Assembly (NCBI RefSeq): GCF_028553785.1
Contig: NZ_CP067136.1
Span: 744,001-808,000, forward strand
DNA: 64,000 bases
Source: Paracoccus fistulariae
Lineage (GTDB): Bacteria; Pseudomonadota; Alphaproteobacteria; Rhodobacterales; Rhodobacteraceae
Direction: 5' to 3'
Position 1 is the stretch's first letter, and each line of letters starts with the position of its first letter. Below the pieces are notes generated by a model. That model was not told the origin of the DNA, ran no database searches, and was given only the letters and a program-made list of their open reading frames with translations. Shown here one piece after another: positions 46,815-59,014 of the stretch. Made by a program: the position numbers and the translations under genes.

Positions 46815-47847
46815 ATGACCGGACTTGCCAGATCCCCCGTATTCGAGGCGCTGAACCGCGCTGCCGCAGAGCGTATCCTGATCCTTGACGGGGCGATGGG
46901 CACGCAGATCCAGCAGCTTGGGCTGGGCGAGGATGATTATACCGGGCATGGGTCGGGTCATGTTTGTCGCCATCATTCGGACCATCCGCAGCAGGGCAAT
47001 AACGATCTGCTGATCCTGACCCAGCCTGAGGCGATCGAAGAGATCCATTATCGCTATGCCATGGCCGGTGCCGATATTGTCGAGACGAATACGTTTTCGG
47101 CAACCACCATTGCCCAGGCCGATTACGGCATGCAGGACGCGGTGCATGATCTGAATGTCGAGGGCGCGCGGGTGGTGCGCCGGGCGCTGGACCGGGCGAC
47201 CGCAGAGGATGGCAGGCCGCGTTTCGTAGCAGGCGCGATCGGGCCGACGAACCGGACCGCCTCGATCAGTCCGGATGTGAACAATCCCGGCTACCGTGCG
47301 GTCAGTTTTGACGATCTGCGGCTGGCCTATCTGCAGCAGGCCCGGGGGCTGATTGCGGGCGGCGCCGATATTCTGCTGATCGAGACCATTTTCGACACGC
47401 TGAACGCCAAGGCCGCGATCTTTGCCTGTATCGAGGCGATGGAAGCGCATGGGCAGGCCTTGCCGCTGATGATTTCGGGCACGATCACCGATGCCTCGGG
47501 GCGGACATTGTCGGGGCAGACGCCCACGGCCTTCTGGTATTCGGTGCGCCATGCCCGCCCGTGGAGCGTCGGGCTGAACTGTGCGCTTGGGGCTGCGGCG
47601 ATGCGGCCGCATCTGGCCGAACTGTCGGGCGTGGCCGAAACGCAGATCTGCGCCTATCCCAATGCCGGGCTGCCCAATGCGTTTGGCCAATATGACGAGG
47701 GTCCGCAGGATACCGCGCCTCAGGTCGCGGAATTCGCCCGCGAAGGTCTGGTCAATATCGTTGGCGGCTGCTGTGGCACGACGCCGGATCATATCCGCGC
47801 CATTGCCGAGGCCGTGGCCTCTTACGCGCCAAGAAAGGTGCCTGAAT

Positions 47848-47855
<8 letters not shown>
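46815..47855 (+). CDS. Methionine synthase, homocysteine-binding module (separate ORF)
   Basis: A 346-residue homocysteine S-methyltransferase. It corresponds to the N-terminal zinc module of E. coli MetH, with zinc ligands Cys256 (GLNCALG) and Cys319-Cys320 (GGCCGTT) at exactly MetH spacing, and the substrate-strand [10 protein letters not shown] and [13 protein letters not shown]. It is often labelled betaine--homocysteine methyltransferase, but its pairing with the following metH part indicates a split methionine synthase. The ATG at 46815 has GAGG upstream; a TTG four codons earlier is less likely. It overlaps the next ORF by 8 bases. No cobalamin or SAH riboswitch is seen in the 150-base leader. 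Confidence 0.9.
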
Positions 47856-50568
<2,713 letters not shown>

Positions 50569-50606
50569 ACCGGAACCTTTCACTGTGGCGGGTACAGCGG
50601 CCCGAC

Positions 50607-50638
50607 AAAAAAGCCCCGCAGAGATTGCGGGGCTTTTT
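50607..50638. terminator. Bidirectional terminator between metH and manC
   Basis: AAAAAGCCCCGCA pairs with TGCGGGGCTTTTT over 13 bp with a 5-base loop; both strands end in a T-run. It serves the convergent metH and manC genes. Confidence 0.93.
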
Positions 50639-50642
50639 GCGT

Positions 50643-52076
50643 TCAGTCCGAACTGTCGCGGGAATAGACATCCTCGTACCGGATAATGTCATCTTCGCCC
50701 AGATAGCTGCCGGTCTGCACCTCGATCAGGACCATCGGCACCTTGCCGGGATTCTCCATCCGGTGGACCGCGCCCAGCGGCACATAGATCGACTGGTTTT
50801 CCGTCACCAGCGTCACCGTTTCATCCACCGTCACGCGGGCCGTGCCCGACACCACGATCCAATGTTCCGAGCGGTGGACATGGCTTTGCAGCGACAGCGC
50901 GGCGCCCGGCTTGACCACGATCCGCTTGACCTGAAAGCGGTCGGCCAGGGCCAGCGTCTCGAACCAGCCCCAGGGGCGGTGATCGCGGGGAAAGGCCTCT
51001 GCCTGTTTGCGGCCCCTGGATTTCAGCACCTGAACCGCCTGCCGCACATCCTGCGCGCGGGATTTATCGGCCACCAGCACCGCATCCGAGGTCGCAACGA
51101 CCATCGTGTCCTTCAGCCCGATCCCGACCACCTCGATATCGTCGCTATCCGATCGTAGCAGCACATCTTCGCAATCGATGGCGGTGGAGTGATCATCGGT
51201 GACCACGCCCGCATCGGAAGGGGTCGAGATCAGTTCCTCGCGCCACAGCGCATCCCATCCGCCCAGATCGGACCAGCGGTCCGAAAAGCGCACGACGGTC
51301 AGGTTGTCGGCCTTTTCCATCACCGCATAGTCGATGGACAGATCGGGCAGCCCTTCCCACGGGTCGCGGGCCAGACGCAGAAAGCCGATATCGTCGCGCG
51401 CCTGATCGATGGCGGCCTGCACCGGCTCCAGATATTCGGGGGCATGGGCGCGGAACGCGTCGATCATGGTCTGGGCGCTGAACAGGAAAATCCCCGCATT
51501 CCACAGGAAATTACCGGCGGCCAGCATCTGGGCCGCGCGGTCGGCATCGGGTTTTTCGACAAAGCGCGCCAGCGGCTGCGGGCCGTCGCCCTGCCCGGCC
51601 AGTTCCAGATAGCCATAGCCGGTTTCGGGCCGGTCGGGGGTGATGCCGAAGGTGACGATGCGCCCCGTGGTCGCGGGGGCGATGCCCTGCTGAACCGCGG
51701 CGGCAAAGGCATCGGCATCCGGGATCACGTGATCCGACGGCGCCACCAGCAGCAATTGCGCCGGATCCTGCCGCGCCACCATCAGCGCCGCCGCAAGCAC
51801 CGCCGGCGCGGTGTTGCGCCCCGCCGGTTCGATGGCGATGGCGCCGGGCGCGATCTGGATCTGGTCCAACTGCTCGGCCACGATGAAGCGGAAATCGGCA
51901 TTGGTCATCACGATGGGATCGGCATAGCCCGGACCCGACAGGCGCCGGGCCGAGGCCTGAAACAGCGTCTCTTTCCCGGTCAGCGGCGCGAATTGCTTGG
52001 GAAAGCTTTTGCGCGATACCGGCCACAGCCGCGTTCCCGATCCCCCTGCCATCAAAACAGGCGTGATTTTAACCAT
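50643..52076 (-). CDS. manC: Mannose-1-phosphate guanylyltransferase / mannose-6-phosphate isomerase
   Basis: A 477-residue bifunctional enzyme giving GDP-mannose for surface polysaccharides. The N-terminal nucleotidyltransferase has GGSGTRLWPVSRKSFPKQ, the FVEKPDADRA motif and a NLTVVRFSDRWSDLGGWDAL segment; the C-terminal type II phosphomannose isomerase is a cupin with HVHRSEHW and QSIYVPLGAVHRMENPG. AAGGAAG precedes the ATG at 52076. It is a single gene between convergent metH and the guaD operon; the polysaccharide it serves may include the product of the two glycosyltransferases at 37-38 kb, but they are 12 kb away. Confidence 0.95.
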   Translation of the reverse strand: MVKITPVLMAGGSGTRLWPVSRKSFPKQFAPLTGKETLFQASARRLSGPGYADPIVMTNADFRFIVAEQLDQIQIAPGAIAIEPAGRNTAPAVLAAALMVARQDPAQLLLVAPSDHVIPDADAFAAAVQQGIAPATTGRIVTFGITPDRPETGYGYLELAGQGDGPQPLARFVEKPDADRAAQMLAAGNFLWNAGIFLFSAQTMIDAFRAHAPEYLEPVQAAIDQARDDIGFLRLARDPWEGLPDLSIDYAVMEKADNLTVVRFSDRWSDLGGWDALWREELISTPSDAGVVTDDHSTAIDCEDVLLRSDSDDIEVVGIGLKDTMVVATSDAVLVADKSRAQDVRQAVQVLKSRGRKQAEAFPRDHRPWGWFETLALADRFQVKRIVVKPGAALSLQSHVHRSEHWIVVSGTARVTVDETVTLVTENQSIYVPLGAVHRMENPGKVPMVLIEVQTGSYLGEDDIIRYEDVYSRDSSD

Positions 52077-52158
52077 GACCAACTTCCTTACAGACGCAAA
52101 TTTTCCGGCACATTACCCAGAAGCGATCCCGACGGGAAGTGACCGGATCAAAATGGTG

Positions 52159-53439
52159 CTATTCCGCCTTCATCGGCTGCCCCGCGACATAGGTTTGCGC
52201 AATCGCGCGGTCGTCGCCCATGATCTGCAGGATGAACAATTCCTCGGCCAGGGTCTGTGCGCGTTGCATCCGCAGCGCCATGGCCGGGGTCGCCTGCGCG
52301 TCCAGAACGACCAGATCGGCATCCGATCCGGGTGCCAGCGTGCCGATCCGGTCCTGCATCCCAAGCGCCAGCGCATTGCCGCGCGTGGCCCAGTGAAAGG
52401 CTGACAGCGGGTGCAGCTTCTGCCCGCGCAATTGCAGGATCTTGTAGCCTTCGTTCAGCGTCTGCAGCATGGAATAGCTGGTGCCGCCGCCGACATCGGT
52501 GGCCACGCCGCTGACCACGCCCGCGGCGCGCAGCCCGGCCTCATCGAACAGACCCGATCCCAGAAACAGGTTCGAGGTCGGGCAGAACACCGCCCGGCTG
52601 CCGGTTTCGGCCATGCGCCGGATTTCGCGGTCGCGCAGGTGGATCGAATGGCCCAGAAGCAGCCTGTCCGAAAGCAGGCCGTATGTTTCGTAGATGTCCA
52701 GATAATCGCGCGCCTTTGGATAAAGGCTGAGGGTGTAGTCGATTTCCTCAAGATTTTCGGACAGGTGGGTCTGGATATGGCAATCGGGATATTCCCGCGC
52801 CAGTTGGCCCGTCATCTCCAGCTGTTCGGGGGTCGATGTGATGGCGAAGCGCGGCGTGATGGCATAGCGCTGACGCCCGCGCCCGTGCCATTTTTCCAGC
52901 AGAGCCTTGCTGTCGTCATAGCCCGATTGCGGCGTGTCCAGCACGGCTTCGGGGGCATTGCGGTCCATCATCACCTTGCCCGCGATCATCGCCATATTCC
53001 GGGCCTCGGCGGCAGAGAACAACGCCTCGGCGCTTTCGGGATGGACAGAGCAGAAGGCGACTGCCGTGGTCGTGCCATGTGCCGTCAGCAGGTCCAGAAA
53101 AGCCCCGGCCATCGCGCCCGCGTGACCCTGCTGGCCAAAGCGCGCCTCTTCGGGGAAGGTATAGGTGTTCAGCCAGTCCAGAAGCTGCGCGCCCCAGGAT
53201 CCGATCACCTGAACCTGCGGGAAATGGATATGGGTATCGATGAAGCCCGGCAGGATCAGGTTCGGGTGATGGTCGATTTCGGGCAGGTCGGGCCGGGCCA
53301 GATCGGCGTGATCGCCCACGGCGCGGATGCGTCCATCCTCGATCAGGATCGCACCGTCTTCGAGGTAGCGGTGATTTTCGTCCGTTTCGGCCGGATCGGC
53401 ATGAAAGTCGAGGACACGGCCCCGGATCAGCTGTTGCAT
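52159..53439 (-). CDS. guaD: Guanine deaminase
   Basis: GuaD converts guanine to xanthine and ammonia. The 426-residue amidohydrolase has the metal site of the family: PGFIDTHIHFPQ (two His), HLSEN, GHSIHL and the catalytic Asp in ATDVGGG. The N-terminal ILIEDGRIRAVGDH belongs to the composite beta-sandwich. It overlaps the end of xdhC by 13 bases and is last in the xdhA-B-C-guaD operon, where its product feeds xanthine dehydrogenase. Confidence 0.96.
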   Translation of the reverse strand: MQQLIRGRVLDFHADPAETDENHRYLEDGAILIEDGRIRAVGDHADLARPDLPEIDHHPNLILPGFIDTHIHFPQVQVIGSWGAQLLDWLNTYTFPEEARFGQQGHAGAMAGAFLDLLTAHGTTTAVAFCSVHPESAEALFSAAEARNMAMIAGKVMMDRNAPEAVLDTPQSGYDDSKALLEKWHGRGRQRYAITPRFAITSTPEQLEMTGQLAREYPDCHIQTHLSENLEEIDYTLSLYPKARDYLDIYETYGLLSDRLLLGHSIHLRDREIRRMAETGSRAVFCPTSNLFLGSGLFDEAGLRAAGVVSGVATDVGGGTSYSMLQTLNEGYKILQLRGQKLHPLSAFHWATRGNALALGMQDRIGTLAPGSDADLVVLDAQATPAMALRMQRAQTLAEELFILQIMGDDRAIAQTYVAGQPMKAE

Positions 53440-54167
53440 GGATATTTTTTCACAAAAGATGTGGCAGTCAGCCGCGCGGTCAATTCGGCGGCGGTGAAGG
53501 CGGCGATGACGGCGGGGCGCTTGTCGGGGCTGAAACCTGCGCCGATGGGGCAGATCAGCTGTGACGGATCAAGCTGGCGCTGGCGGGCAAAGCGGGTGAA
53601 TTGCGCGCGTTTCGTGGCGCTGCCGATCATGCCGATATAGCTGAGATGGGGATGTTGCAGCGCCTCGGCCGCCAGCAGGAAATCCAGCGCGTGGTCATGG
53701 GTCAGGATGATCACCGCACTGCCCGGGCGGGCGCTGCGGATCAGCGATTCCGGCAGCGGGGTCAGATGGGCGGGAATGGCGGGATCGGCCAAGGCCAGTT
53801 CGTCCGCGCGGCTGTCGATCAGCAGCGGTTTTACCGGCAGCGGCAGCAGGGCGCGGGCCAGAGCGCGGCCGACATGGCCCGCGCCGAAGATCAGCGCATC
53901 GGGCAGGTCCTCGGCCTTGGGCGTGCCGCGATCCAGTTCCAGCAGCACCCGCCCGCCGCAGCATTGGCCGATTTCGGGGCCAAGCGGGATGTCCATCTGC
54001 ACCCGATCCTCGGCCCGCCGCAGCATCTGGCGGGCGCGGTCGATGGCCATATATTCCATCTGCCCGCCGCCGATCGTGCCGCTGACGCGATCGGCGGTCA
54101 CGATCATCTCGGCCCCCGCCTCACGCGGGGTCGAGCCGCGCGCGCTGATGACCCGGACACGGATCAT
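53427..54167 (-). CDS. xdhC: Xanthine dehydrogenase accessory protein XdhC
   Basis: XdhC binds the molybdenum cofactor, protects it and helps add the sulfido ligand before it enters XdhB. The 246-residue protein has the N-terminal XdhC/CoxI block ISARGSTPREAGAEM and GTIGGGQMEYMA, and a C-terminal Rossmann domain with LIFGAGHVGRALA and YIGMIGSATKRA. The ATG at 54167 overlaps the xdhB stop (ATGA). It starts close to the first conserved strand, so its N-terminus is 15-20 residues shorter than most relatives; no better start is seen because upstream is xdhB. Confidence 0.93.
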   Translation of the reverse strand: MIRVRVISARGSTPREAGAEMIVTADRVSGTIGGGQMEYMAIDRARQMLRRAEDRVQMDIPLGPEIGQCCGGRVLLELDRGTPKAEDLPDALIFGAGHVGRALARALLPLPVKPLLIDSRADELALADPAIPAHLTPLPESLIRSARPGSAVIILTHDHALDFLLAAEALQHPHLSYIGMIGSATKRAQFTRFARQRQLDPSQLICPIGAGFSPDKRPAVIAAFTAAELTARLTATSFVKKYPCNS

Positions 54168-56470
54168 GGGCGCAGCTTTTCGATGGCCATCAGCACGCGT
54201 TCGGGCGTGGCAGGCGCATCGAGCCGGGCAGGTTCGCGGTAATCGGTGAAGGAGGCCACAGCCATGTTCAGCGCCTCGAAGACCGAGATGCCCAGCATGA
54301 AGGGCGGCTCGCCCACGGCCTTGCTGCGCTTGATGGTGCGTTCGCTGTTTTCCGACCAGTCGGCCAGCCGGACATTGAAGATACGCGGCTTGTCCGAGGC
54401 CAGCGGGATCTTGTAGGTCGAGGGGGCATGGGTGCGCAGCTGCCCCTTGTCGTCCCACCACAGTTCCTCGCAGGTCAGCCAGCCGGTGCCCTGCACGAAG
54501 GCGCCTTCGACCTGGCCACGGTCAATCGCCGGGTTCAGGCTGCGGCCGACATCGTGGATGACATCGCTGCGGTCGATCACATATTCACCGGTCAGCGTAT
54601 CGACTGACACTTCGGAGACCGCGGCGCCATAGGCGTAGTAATAGAAGGGTCGCCCCTTGCCCGTGGCGCGGTCCCAATGGATCTGCGGCGTCTTGTAAAA
54701 GCCCGCAGCCGACAGGTGGATCCGCGCCATATAGGCGGCCTTGATCGCCTCATCGAAGGGCACGCGATGATCGCCCGCGACGATGTGACCCGGCACGAAT
54801 GTCACCAGATCGGGCGCGACCTGCCAGCGTTCGGCGACGAATTCGACCAACCGCGCCTTGATCTGATTGGCCGCATCCAGCGCCGCCATGCCGTTGAGGT
54901 CCGTGCCGGAAGAGGCGGCCGTGGCCGAGGTATTGGGCACCTTTTCGGTCGTGGTGCGGGTGATCTTGATGCGGCTGATATCGCATTGGAAGGCCTCGGC
55001 CACGACCTGCGCGACCTTGGTGTTCAGGCCCTGCCCCATCTCGGTCCCGCCATGGTTCAGCGCGATGGAGCCGTCATTATAGATATGGATCAGGGCGCCT
55101 GCCTGATTGAACCAGGTGGCGGTAAAGCTGATGCCGAATTTCACCGGTGTCAGCGCGATCCCCTTGCGGATGGTGCCGCCCTTTGCGTTCCAGTCCAGCA
55201 CCGCCTGCCGCCGGGCCTGATAATCGCTGCTGGCTTCCAGTTCCTGAAAGATGCGCGGCAGGATCTGATCGGTGACCTCTTGATGGTAGGGGGTCAGCTG
55301 GCCGTTCTGATAGAGGTTCAGCTTGCGGATCTCCAACGGATCGCGGCCAAGCGCATAGGCGATTTCCTCGATCATCCGTTCGGCCACGATCACCCCTTGC
55401 GGGCCGCCAAAGCCGCGAAAGGCGGTGTTGCTGACGGTGTTGGTGCGCATCGGATGGCTGCTGACCCGGACATCGGGATAGTAATAGGCATTATCGGCGT
55501 GAAACAGCGCGCGATCCGTCACCGGGCCGGACAGATCGGCCGAAAAGCCGCAGCGCGCGTACCAGTCGCCCTGCACCGCCAGGATCCTGCCCTGATCGTC
55601 AAAGCCGACCTCGTAATCGACGACGAAATCGTGGCGTTTGCCGGTGGCGGTCATGTCGTCATCGCGGTCGGGCCGGATTTTCACCGCCCGCTTCCATTTC
55701 TTCGCGGCAATCGCGGCAATGCAGGCGAACAGGTTCATCTGCGTTTCCTTGCCACCGAAACCGCCCCCCATGCGGCGCACATTCACCACCACGGAATGCG
55801 AGGGCACCTGCAGCGCATGGGCGACCATATGCTGCACTTCGGAGGGGTGCTGGGTCGAGACATTGATCGTGACCTCGTCATCCTCGCCGGGGACGGCCAT
55901 CGCGATCTGGCCTTCCAGATAGAAGTGATCCTGCCCGCCAATGGCAAAGCGCCCCTTGATGCGGCGCGGTGCGGCGGCCATGCCCCGATCGGCATCGCCG
56001 CGCCGCAGGGTCAGCGGTTCGGTGACATAGCCCATATCCGCCTCAAGCGCGGCCATCGGATCCAGCGCATGGGGCAGTTCCTCATATTCGATCTTTGCCT
56101 TGGCGGCGGCGCGGCGGGCCTGATCGCGGGTTTCGGCGATCACCGCAAAGACCGGCTGGCCCCAGAACAGCACCTTGCCATCCGCCAGGATCGGATCGTC
56201 ATGCTTGCCATTGGGCGAGACGTCATTTTCGCCCGGAATATCGGCGGCGGTCATCACGTCGATCACGCCGGGGCTGCGGCGCACCGCGTCCAGATCCAGC
56301 GAGGCGATCCGGCCATGTGCGCAGCTGGACAGGCCCAGATAGGCGTGCAGCAGGCCCGCAGGCTCGTTCAGGTCATCGGTGTAATCGGCCAGACCCTGCA
56401 CCTGCTTGATGGCGGAATCGTGGATCGTGTCGCTATGGGCCAGACCGCGAATGGTGGTGTCGTCTTTCAT
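54164..56470 (-). CDS. xdhB: Xanthine dehydrogenase, molybdopterin-binding subunit
   Basis: XdhB holds the Moco site where hypoxanthine and xanthine are hydroxylated to urate. The 768-residue protein has the GGGFGGKET Moco loop, the RxxRDDDM region (KIRPDRDDDM), an FRGFGGPQG motif with the substrate Arg, and the catalytic Glu in VGEPPFMLG near residue 720. The ATG at 56470 follows GGGAG; a GTG two codons upstream overlaps the xdhA stop. It is the middle gene of the xdh operon. Confidence 0.97.
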   Translation of the reverse strand: MKDDTTIRGLAHSDTIHDSAIKQVQGLADYTDDLNEPAGLLHAYLGLSSCAHGRIASLDLDAVRRSPGVIDVMTAADIPGENDVSPNGKHDDPILADGKVLFWGQPVFAVIAETRDQARRAAAKAKIEYEELPHALDPMAALEADMGYVTEPLTLRRGDADRGMAAAPRRIKGRFAIGGQDHFYLEGQIAMAVPGEDDEVTINVSTQHPSEVQHMVAHALQVPSHSVVVNVRRMGGGFGGKETQMNLFACIAAIAAKKWKRAVKIRPDRDDDMTATGKRHDFVVDYEVGFDDQGRILAVQGDWYARCGFSADLSGPVTDRALFHADNAYYYPDVRVSSHPMRTNTVSNTAFRGFGGPQGVIVAERMIEEIAYALGRDPLEIRKLNLYQNGQLTPYHQEVTDQILPRIFQELEASSDYQARRQAVLDWNAKGGTIRKGIALTPVKFGISFTATWFNQAGALIHIYNDGSIALNHGGTEMGQGLNTKVAQVVAEAFQCDISRIKITRTTTEKVPNTSATAASSGTDLNGMAALDAANQIKARLVEFVAERWQVAPDLVTFVPGHIVAGDHRVPFDEAIKAAYMARIHLSAAGFYKTPQIHWDRATGKGRPFYYYAYGAAVSEVSVDTLTGEYVIDRSDVIHDVGRSLNPAIDRGQVEGAFVQGTGWLTCEELWWDDKGQLRTHAPSTYKIPLASDKPRIFNVRLADWSENSERTIKRSKAVGEPPFMLGISVFEALNMAVASFTDYREPARLDAPATPERVLMAIEKLRP

Positions 56471-56472
56471 GC

Positions 56473-57924
56473 TCACTCTCCCACGGCATATTGCAGGCGG
56501 ACCGGCAGATCCGGTTCGCTATGTTCCAGCCAGAAGCGGCGGAACAGGTTGGCGGCGACGCTGCTGCGATATTCGGCACTGGCGCGCCAGTCGCTGAGCG
56601 GCTGGAAATCCTGCGCCACGGCGCTTGCGGCGGCGTTGAAGCTGTCAGCGGCAAAGGGCTGGCCGGTCAGGGCAGCCTCGGCTGCGGTGGCGCGTTTGGG
56701 GATCCCGGCCATGCCGCCAAAGGCGACCCGGGCCTCGGTGATGACATCACCTTCGACGCGCAGGCAGAAGGCCGCGGCGACGGCGGTGATATCGCTGTCG
56801 CGGCGTTTCGAGATCTTGTAGGCGGCGATCAGGGCGCCCGGCTGTCGCGGAATGATCACCTCTTCGACGAATTCGCCGGGGGCGCGGTCCTGTTTGCCAT
56901 AGTCGATGAAGTAATCCTCCAGCGCGAGTTCGCGCCGGTCATCGCCCTTGCGCAGCACGATCCGCGCGCCAAGCGCGATCAGCAGCGGCGGGCTGTCCCC
57001 GATGGGAGAGCCATTGGCGATATTGCCGCCGATGGTGCCCATGTTGCGCACCTGCCAGCCGCCGATGCGCAGCAGGTAATCATGGGCCTGCAGCAGATAA
57101 TCGCGAAAGACCGGGACGGCCTCGCTATAGGTCACGCCCGCGCCCAGCCGGATCTGGTCATCGCTGACCGTGATCCCCTTCATCAGATGGCCAATGAAAA
57201 TCGCGGGAGAGATATCGCGCAGGAATTTCGTCACCCACAGGCCCACATCGGTGGCGCCCGACACCAGCGTCGCCCCGGGCTCGGCCAGCAGCAGCCCGGC
57301 CAGATCGTCGTCATTGGCGGGGATGATGGCGCGTTCGCCGTCGCGCGTCAGCTCGATCCGCTGGCCCTGCATCGCCTGCAGGCGCGCCCGCACGCTGTCG
57401 CGTTCGGCGCTCAGTGCGTCCTGCGCCTGACCGCCCGCGCGACCTGCCTGCAAGGCGGCCTTGATGATCGGCTCATATCCGGTGCAGCGGCACAGATTGC
57501 CCTGCAGGGCGGTCTCGATCTCGGTCACGCCGGCGTCGGGATTGCTCATCCACAGCCCGTAAAGCGACATCACGATGCCCGGCGTGCAGAAACCGCATTG
57601 GCTGCCGTGATTTTCAACCATCGCCGCCTGAACCGGGTGCAGCCCGCCTTCGGGCGATTTCAAATGCTCGATCGTGACGACATGGGTGCCGTGGCACGAG
57701 GCCAGAAAGCGGATGCAGGCATTGATCGGTTCATAGACCAGCCCGGTCCCGGTCAGCCGTCCCAGAAGCACGGTGCAGGCGCCGCAATCGCCCTCGGCGC
57801 AGCCTTCCTTGGTTCCGGTCAGGCGGCGGGCAATGCGCAAATGATCCAGCAACGTATCGGAGGGCCCGACATCGGTCAGGACAATCTCTTGATCATTCAG
57901 CAGAAAACGCATCTGGGGCGTCAT
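56473..57924 (-). CDS. xdhA: Xanthine dehydrogenase, FeS/FAD subunit
   Basis: XdhA carries two [2Fe-2S] clusters and FAD and passes electrons from the Mo site to NAD+. The 483-residue protein has the plant-type cluster (Cys42, 47, 50 and 70; GCAEGDCGAC), the second cluster (QCGFCTPG and LCRCTGYEP), and the FAD-binding domain with NMGTIGGNIANGSPIGDSPP and a C-terminal CO-dehydrogenase flavoprotein domain. It is first in the operon, divergent from a LysR gene across a 112-base spacer with a dyad. Confidence 0.97.
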   Translation of the reverse strand: MTPQMRFLLNDQEIVLTDVGPSDTLLDHLRIARRLTGTKEGCAEGDCGACTVLLGRLTGTGLVYEPINACIRFLASCHGTHVVTIEHLKSPEGGLHPVQAAMVENHGSQCGFCTPGIVMSLYGLWMSNPDAGVTEIETALQGNLCRCTGYEPIIKAALQAGRAGGQAQDALSAERDSVRARLQAMQGQRIELTRDGERAIIPANDDDLAGLLLAEPGATLVSGATDVGLWVTKFLRDISPAIFIGHLMKGITVSDDQIRLGAGVTYSEAVPVFRDYLLQAHDYLLRIGGWQVRNMGTIGGNIANGSPIGDSPPLLIALGARIVLRKGDDRRELALEDYFIDYGKQDRAPGEFVEEVIIPRQPGALIAAYKISKRRDSDITAVAAAFCLRVEGDVITEARVAFGGMAGIPKRATAAEAALTGQPFAADSFNAAASAVAQDFQPLSDWRASAEYRSSVAANLFRRFWLEHSEPDLPVRLQYAVGE

Positions 57925-57976
57925 GGCATTCCTCTTGGCTGTGAACCCGGCAGTCAGCTTAGGACGGAAAAAACCA

Positions 57977-57994
57977 TTGCGAAATCTGTCGCAA
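57977..57994. promoter_or_regulatory. Dyad in the xdhA-lysR divergent promoter
   Basis: TTGCGA, six bases, TCGCAA: a perfect 6-6-6 inverted repeat 52 bases before xdhA and 42 bases before the lysR start. This is where a LysR regulator would act on both genes; no binding data are implied. Confidence 0.55.
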
Positions 57995-58036
57995 CACGGA
58001 AGACTTTACACGAATCCTTGAAAGCGACCCATCAAA

Positions 58037-58930
58037 ATGTCCTATTTAGAAAGCCTCCGCGTTTTTGTTCGCGTTGTCGAGCTTGGCTCGATCACCTCTG
58101 GCGGGCGCGATCTGCGCCTGTCGCCGGCCGTGGCCTCGAACCGAATCAAGGATCTTGAAAATCGCTTTGGTGTCCGGCTGCTGAACCGTACCACGCGCAA
58201 GCTGACCCCGACCGAGATCGGGCGCGCCTTCTATGACCATGCCCGCCGCGTCATCGACACGCTGGAAGAGGCAGAGGCGATGGTCTCGACCTTTTCCAGC
58301 CGCCCGCAGGGGGTGATCCGGCTGACCGCGCCGCTGGGCCTTGGACGGCGGCTGATCGCGCCGCTGATCCCCGGTTTCTGCGCGGAAAATCCGGGTGTCG
58401 AGTTCCGCCTGCGGCTGTCGGATCGCAATGTGAATATCGTCGAGGATGCGATCGATCTGGCGTTTTTTCTGGGCGAGCCTGCCGATTCCGCGCTGAAATG
58501 GCGCAAGATCGCCGAGGCGCCGCGCGTGCTGGTCGCCTCGCCCGATTATCTGCGCGCACATGGCACCCCGCGCACCCCCGAGGATCTGACCGGGCATAAC
58601 TGCCTGTTGCTGCGCTATCCGCGCAGCCCAGAATTCTACTGGTCGCTGCAGACCGAGGACGGGCCGCGCAAGATGATGGTGACGGGCAAGTTCGACACGG
58701 ATGACGGCGATGTGCTGACCGGCTGGGCGCTGAGCGGAGAGGGTATTGCCAATCGCCCCCGCTACGAGGTCGCCCCGGATCTGAAATCGGGCAGGCTGGT
58801 CGAGATCCTGCCCGACACCCCGCCCGTTCCGGCCCAGTTCGGCTGTCTGACACCGCATCGGCGCCTGCAGGATCCCAAGGTCCGCATGTTCGCCGATTAC
58901 GCCGTGCGAGAGCTGAAGAAAGTCTTTTGA
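58037..58930 (+). CDS. LysR family regulator next to xanthine dehydrogenase
   Basis: A 297-residue LysR regulator of the CrgA/DsdC-like subgroup, with the N-terminal HTH (YLESLRVFVRVVELGSITSG, then LSPAVASNRIKDLE) and an effector domain with LTAPLGLGRRLIAPLIPGF and the YLRAHGTPRTPEDLTGHNCL segment typical of this subgroup. It is divergent from xdhA and convergent with puuD, between the two purine operons, so purine control is likely but not proved. Confidence 0.88.
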   Translation: MSYLESLRVFVRVVELGSITSGGRDLRLSPAVASNRIKDLENRFGVRLLNRTTRKLTPTEIGRAFYDHARRVIDTLEEAEAMVSTFSSRPQGVIRLTAPLGLGRRLIAPLIPGFCAENPGVEFRLRLSDRNVNIVEDAIDLAFFLGEPADSALKWRKIAEAPRVLVASPDYLRAHGTPRTPEDLTGHNCLLLRYPRSPEFYWSLQTEDGPRKMMVTGKFDTDDGDVLTGWALSGEGIANRPRYEVAPDLKSGRLVEILPDTPPVPAQFGCLTPHRRLQDPKVRMFADYAVRELKKVF

Positions 58931-58969
58931 CCCGGCGATCCCGCCCGGAGAAAGGGCGGGATCACCGGG
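58931..58969. terminator. Long GC hairpin between convergent lysR and puuD
   Basis: A 15-bp stem with a single mismatch (CCCGG-C-GATCCCGCCC with its complement) and a 7-base loop starts right after the lysR stop. No T-run is present; it probably terminates one or both genes with help, or just stabilises 3' ends. Confidence 0.5.
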
Positions 58970-59014
58970 CCGGACCGGATCGGAGGGTGACCGGGCATTC
59001 CGGTCGATCCGGGT

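Noticed and set aside
53427..54461. A 344-codon version of xdhC starting at 54461
   Set aside because: The first 98 residues are out-of-frame translation of xdhB with no similarity to XdhC; the ATGA overlap at 54167 is the natural start.
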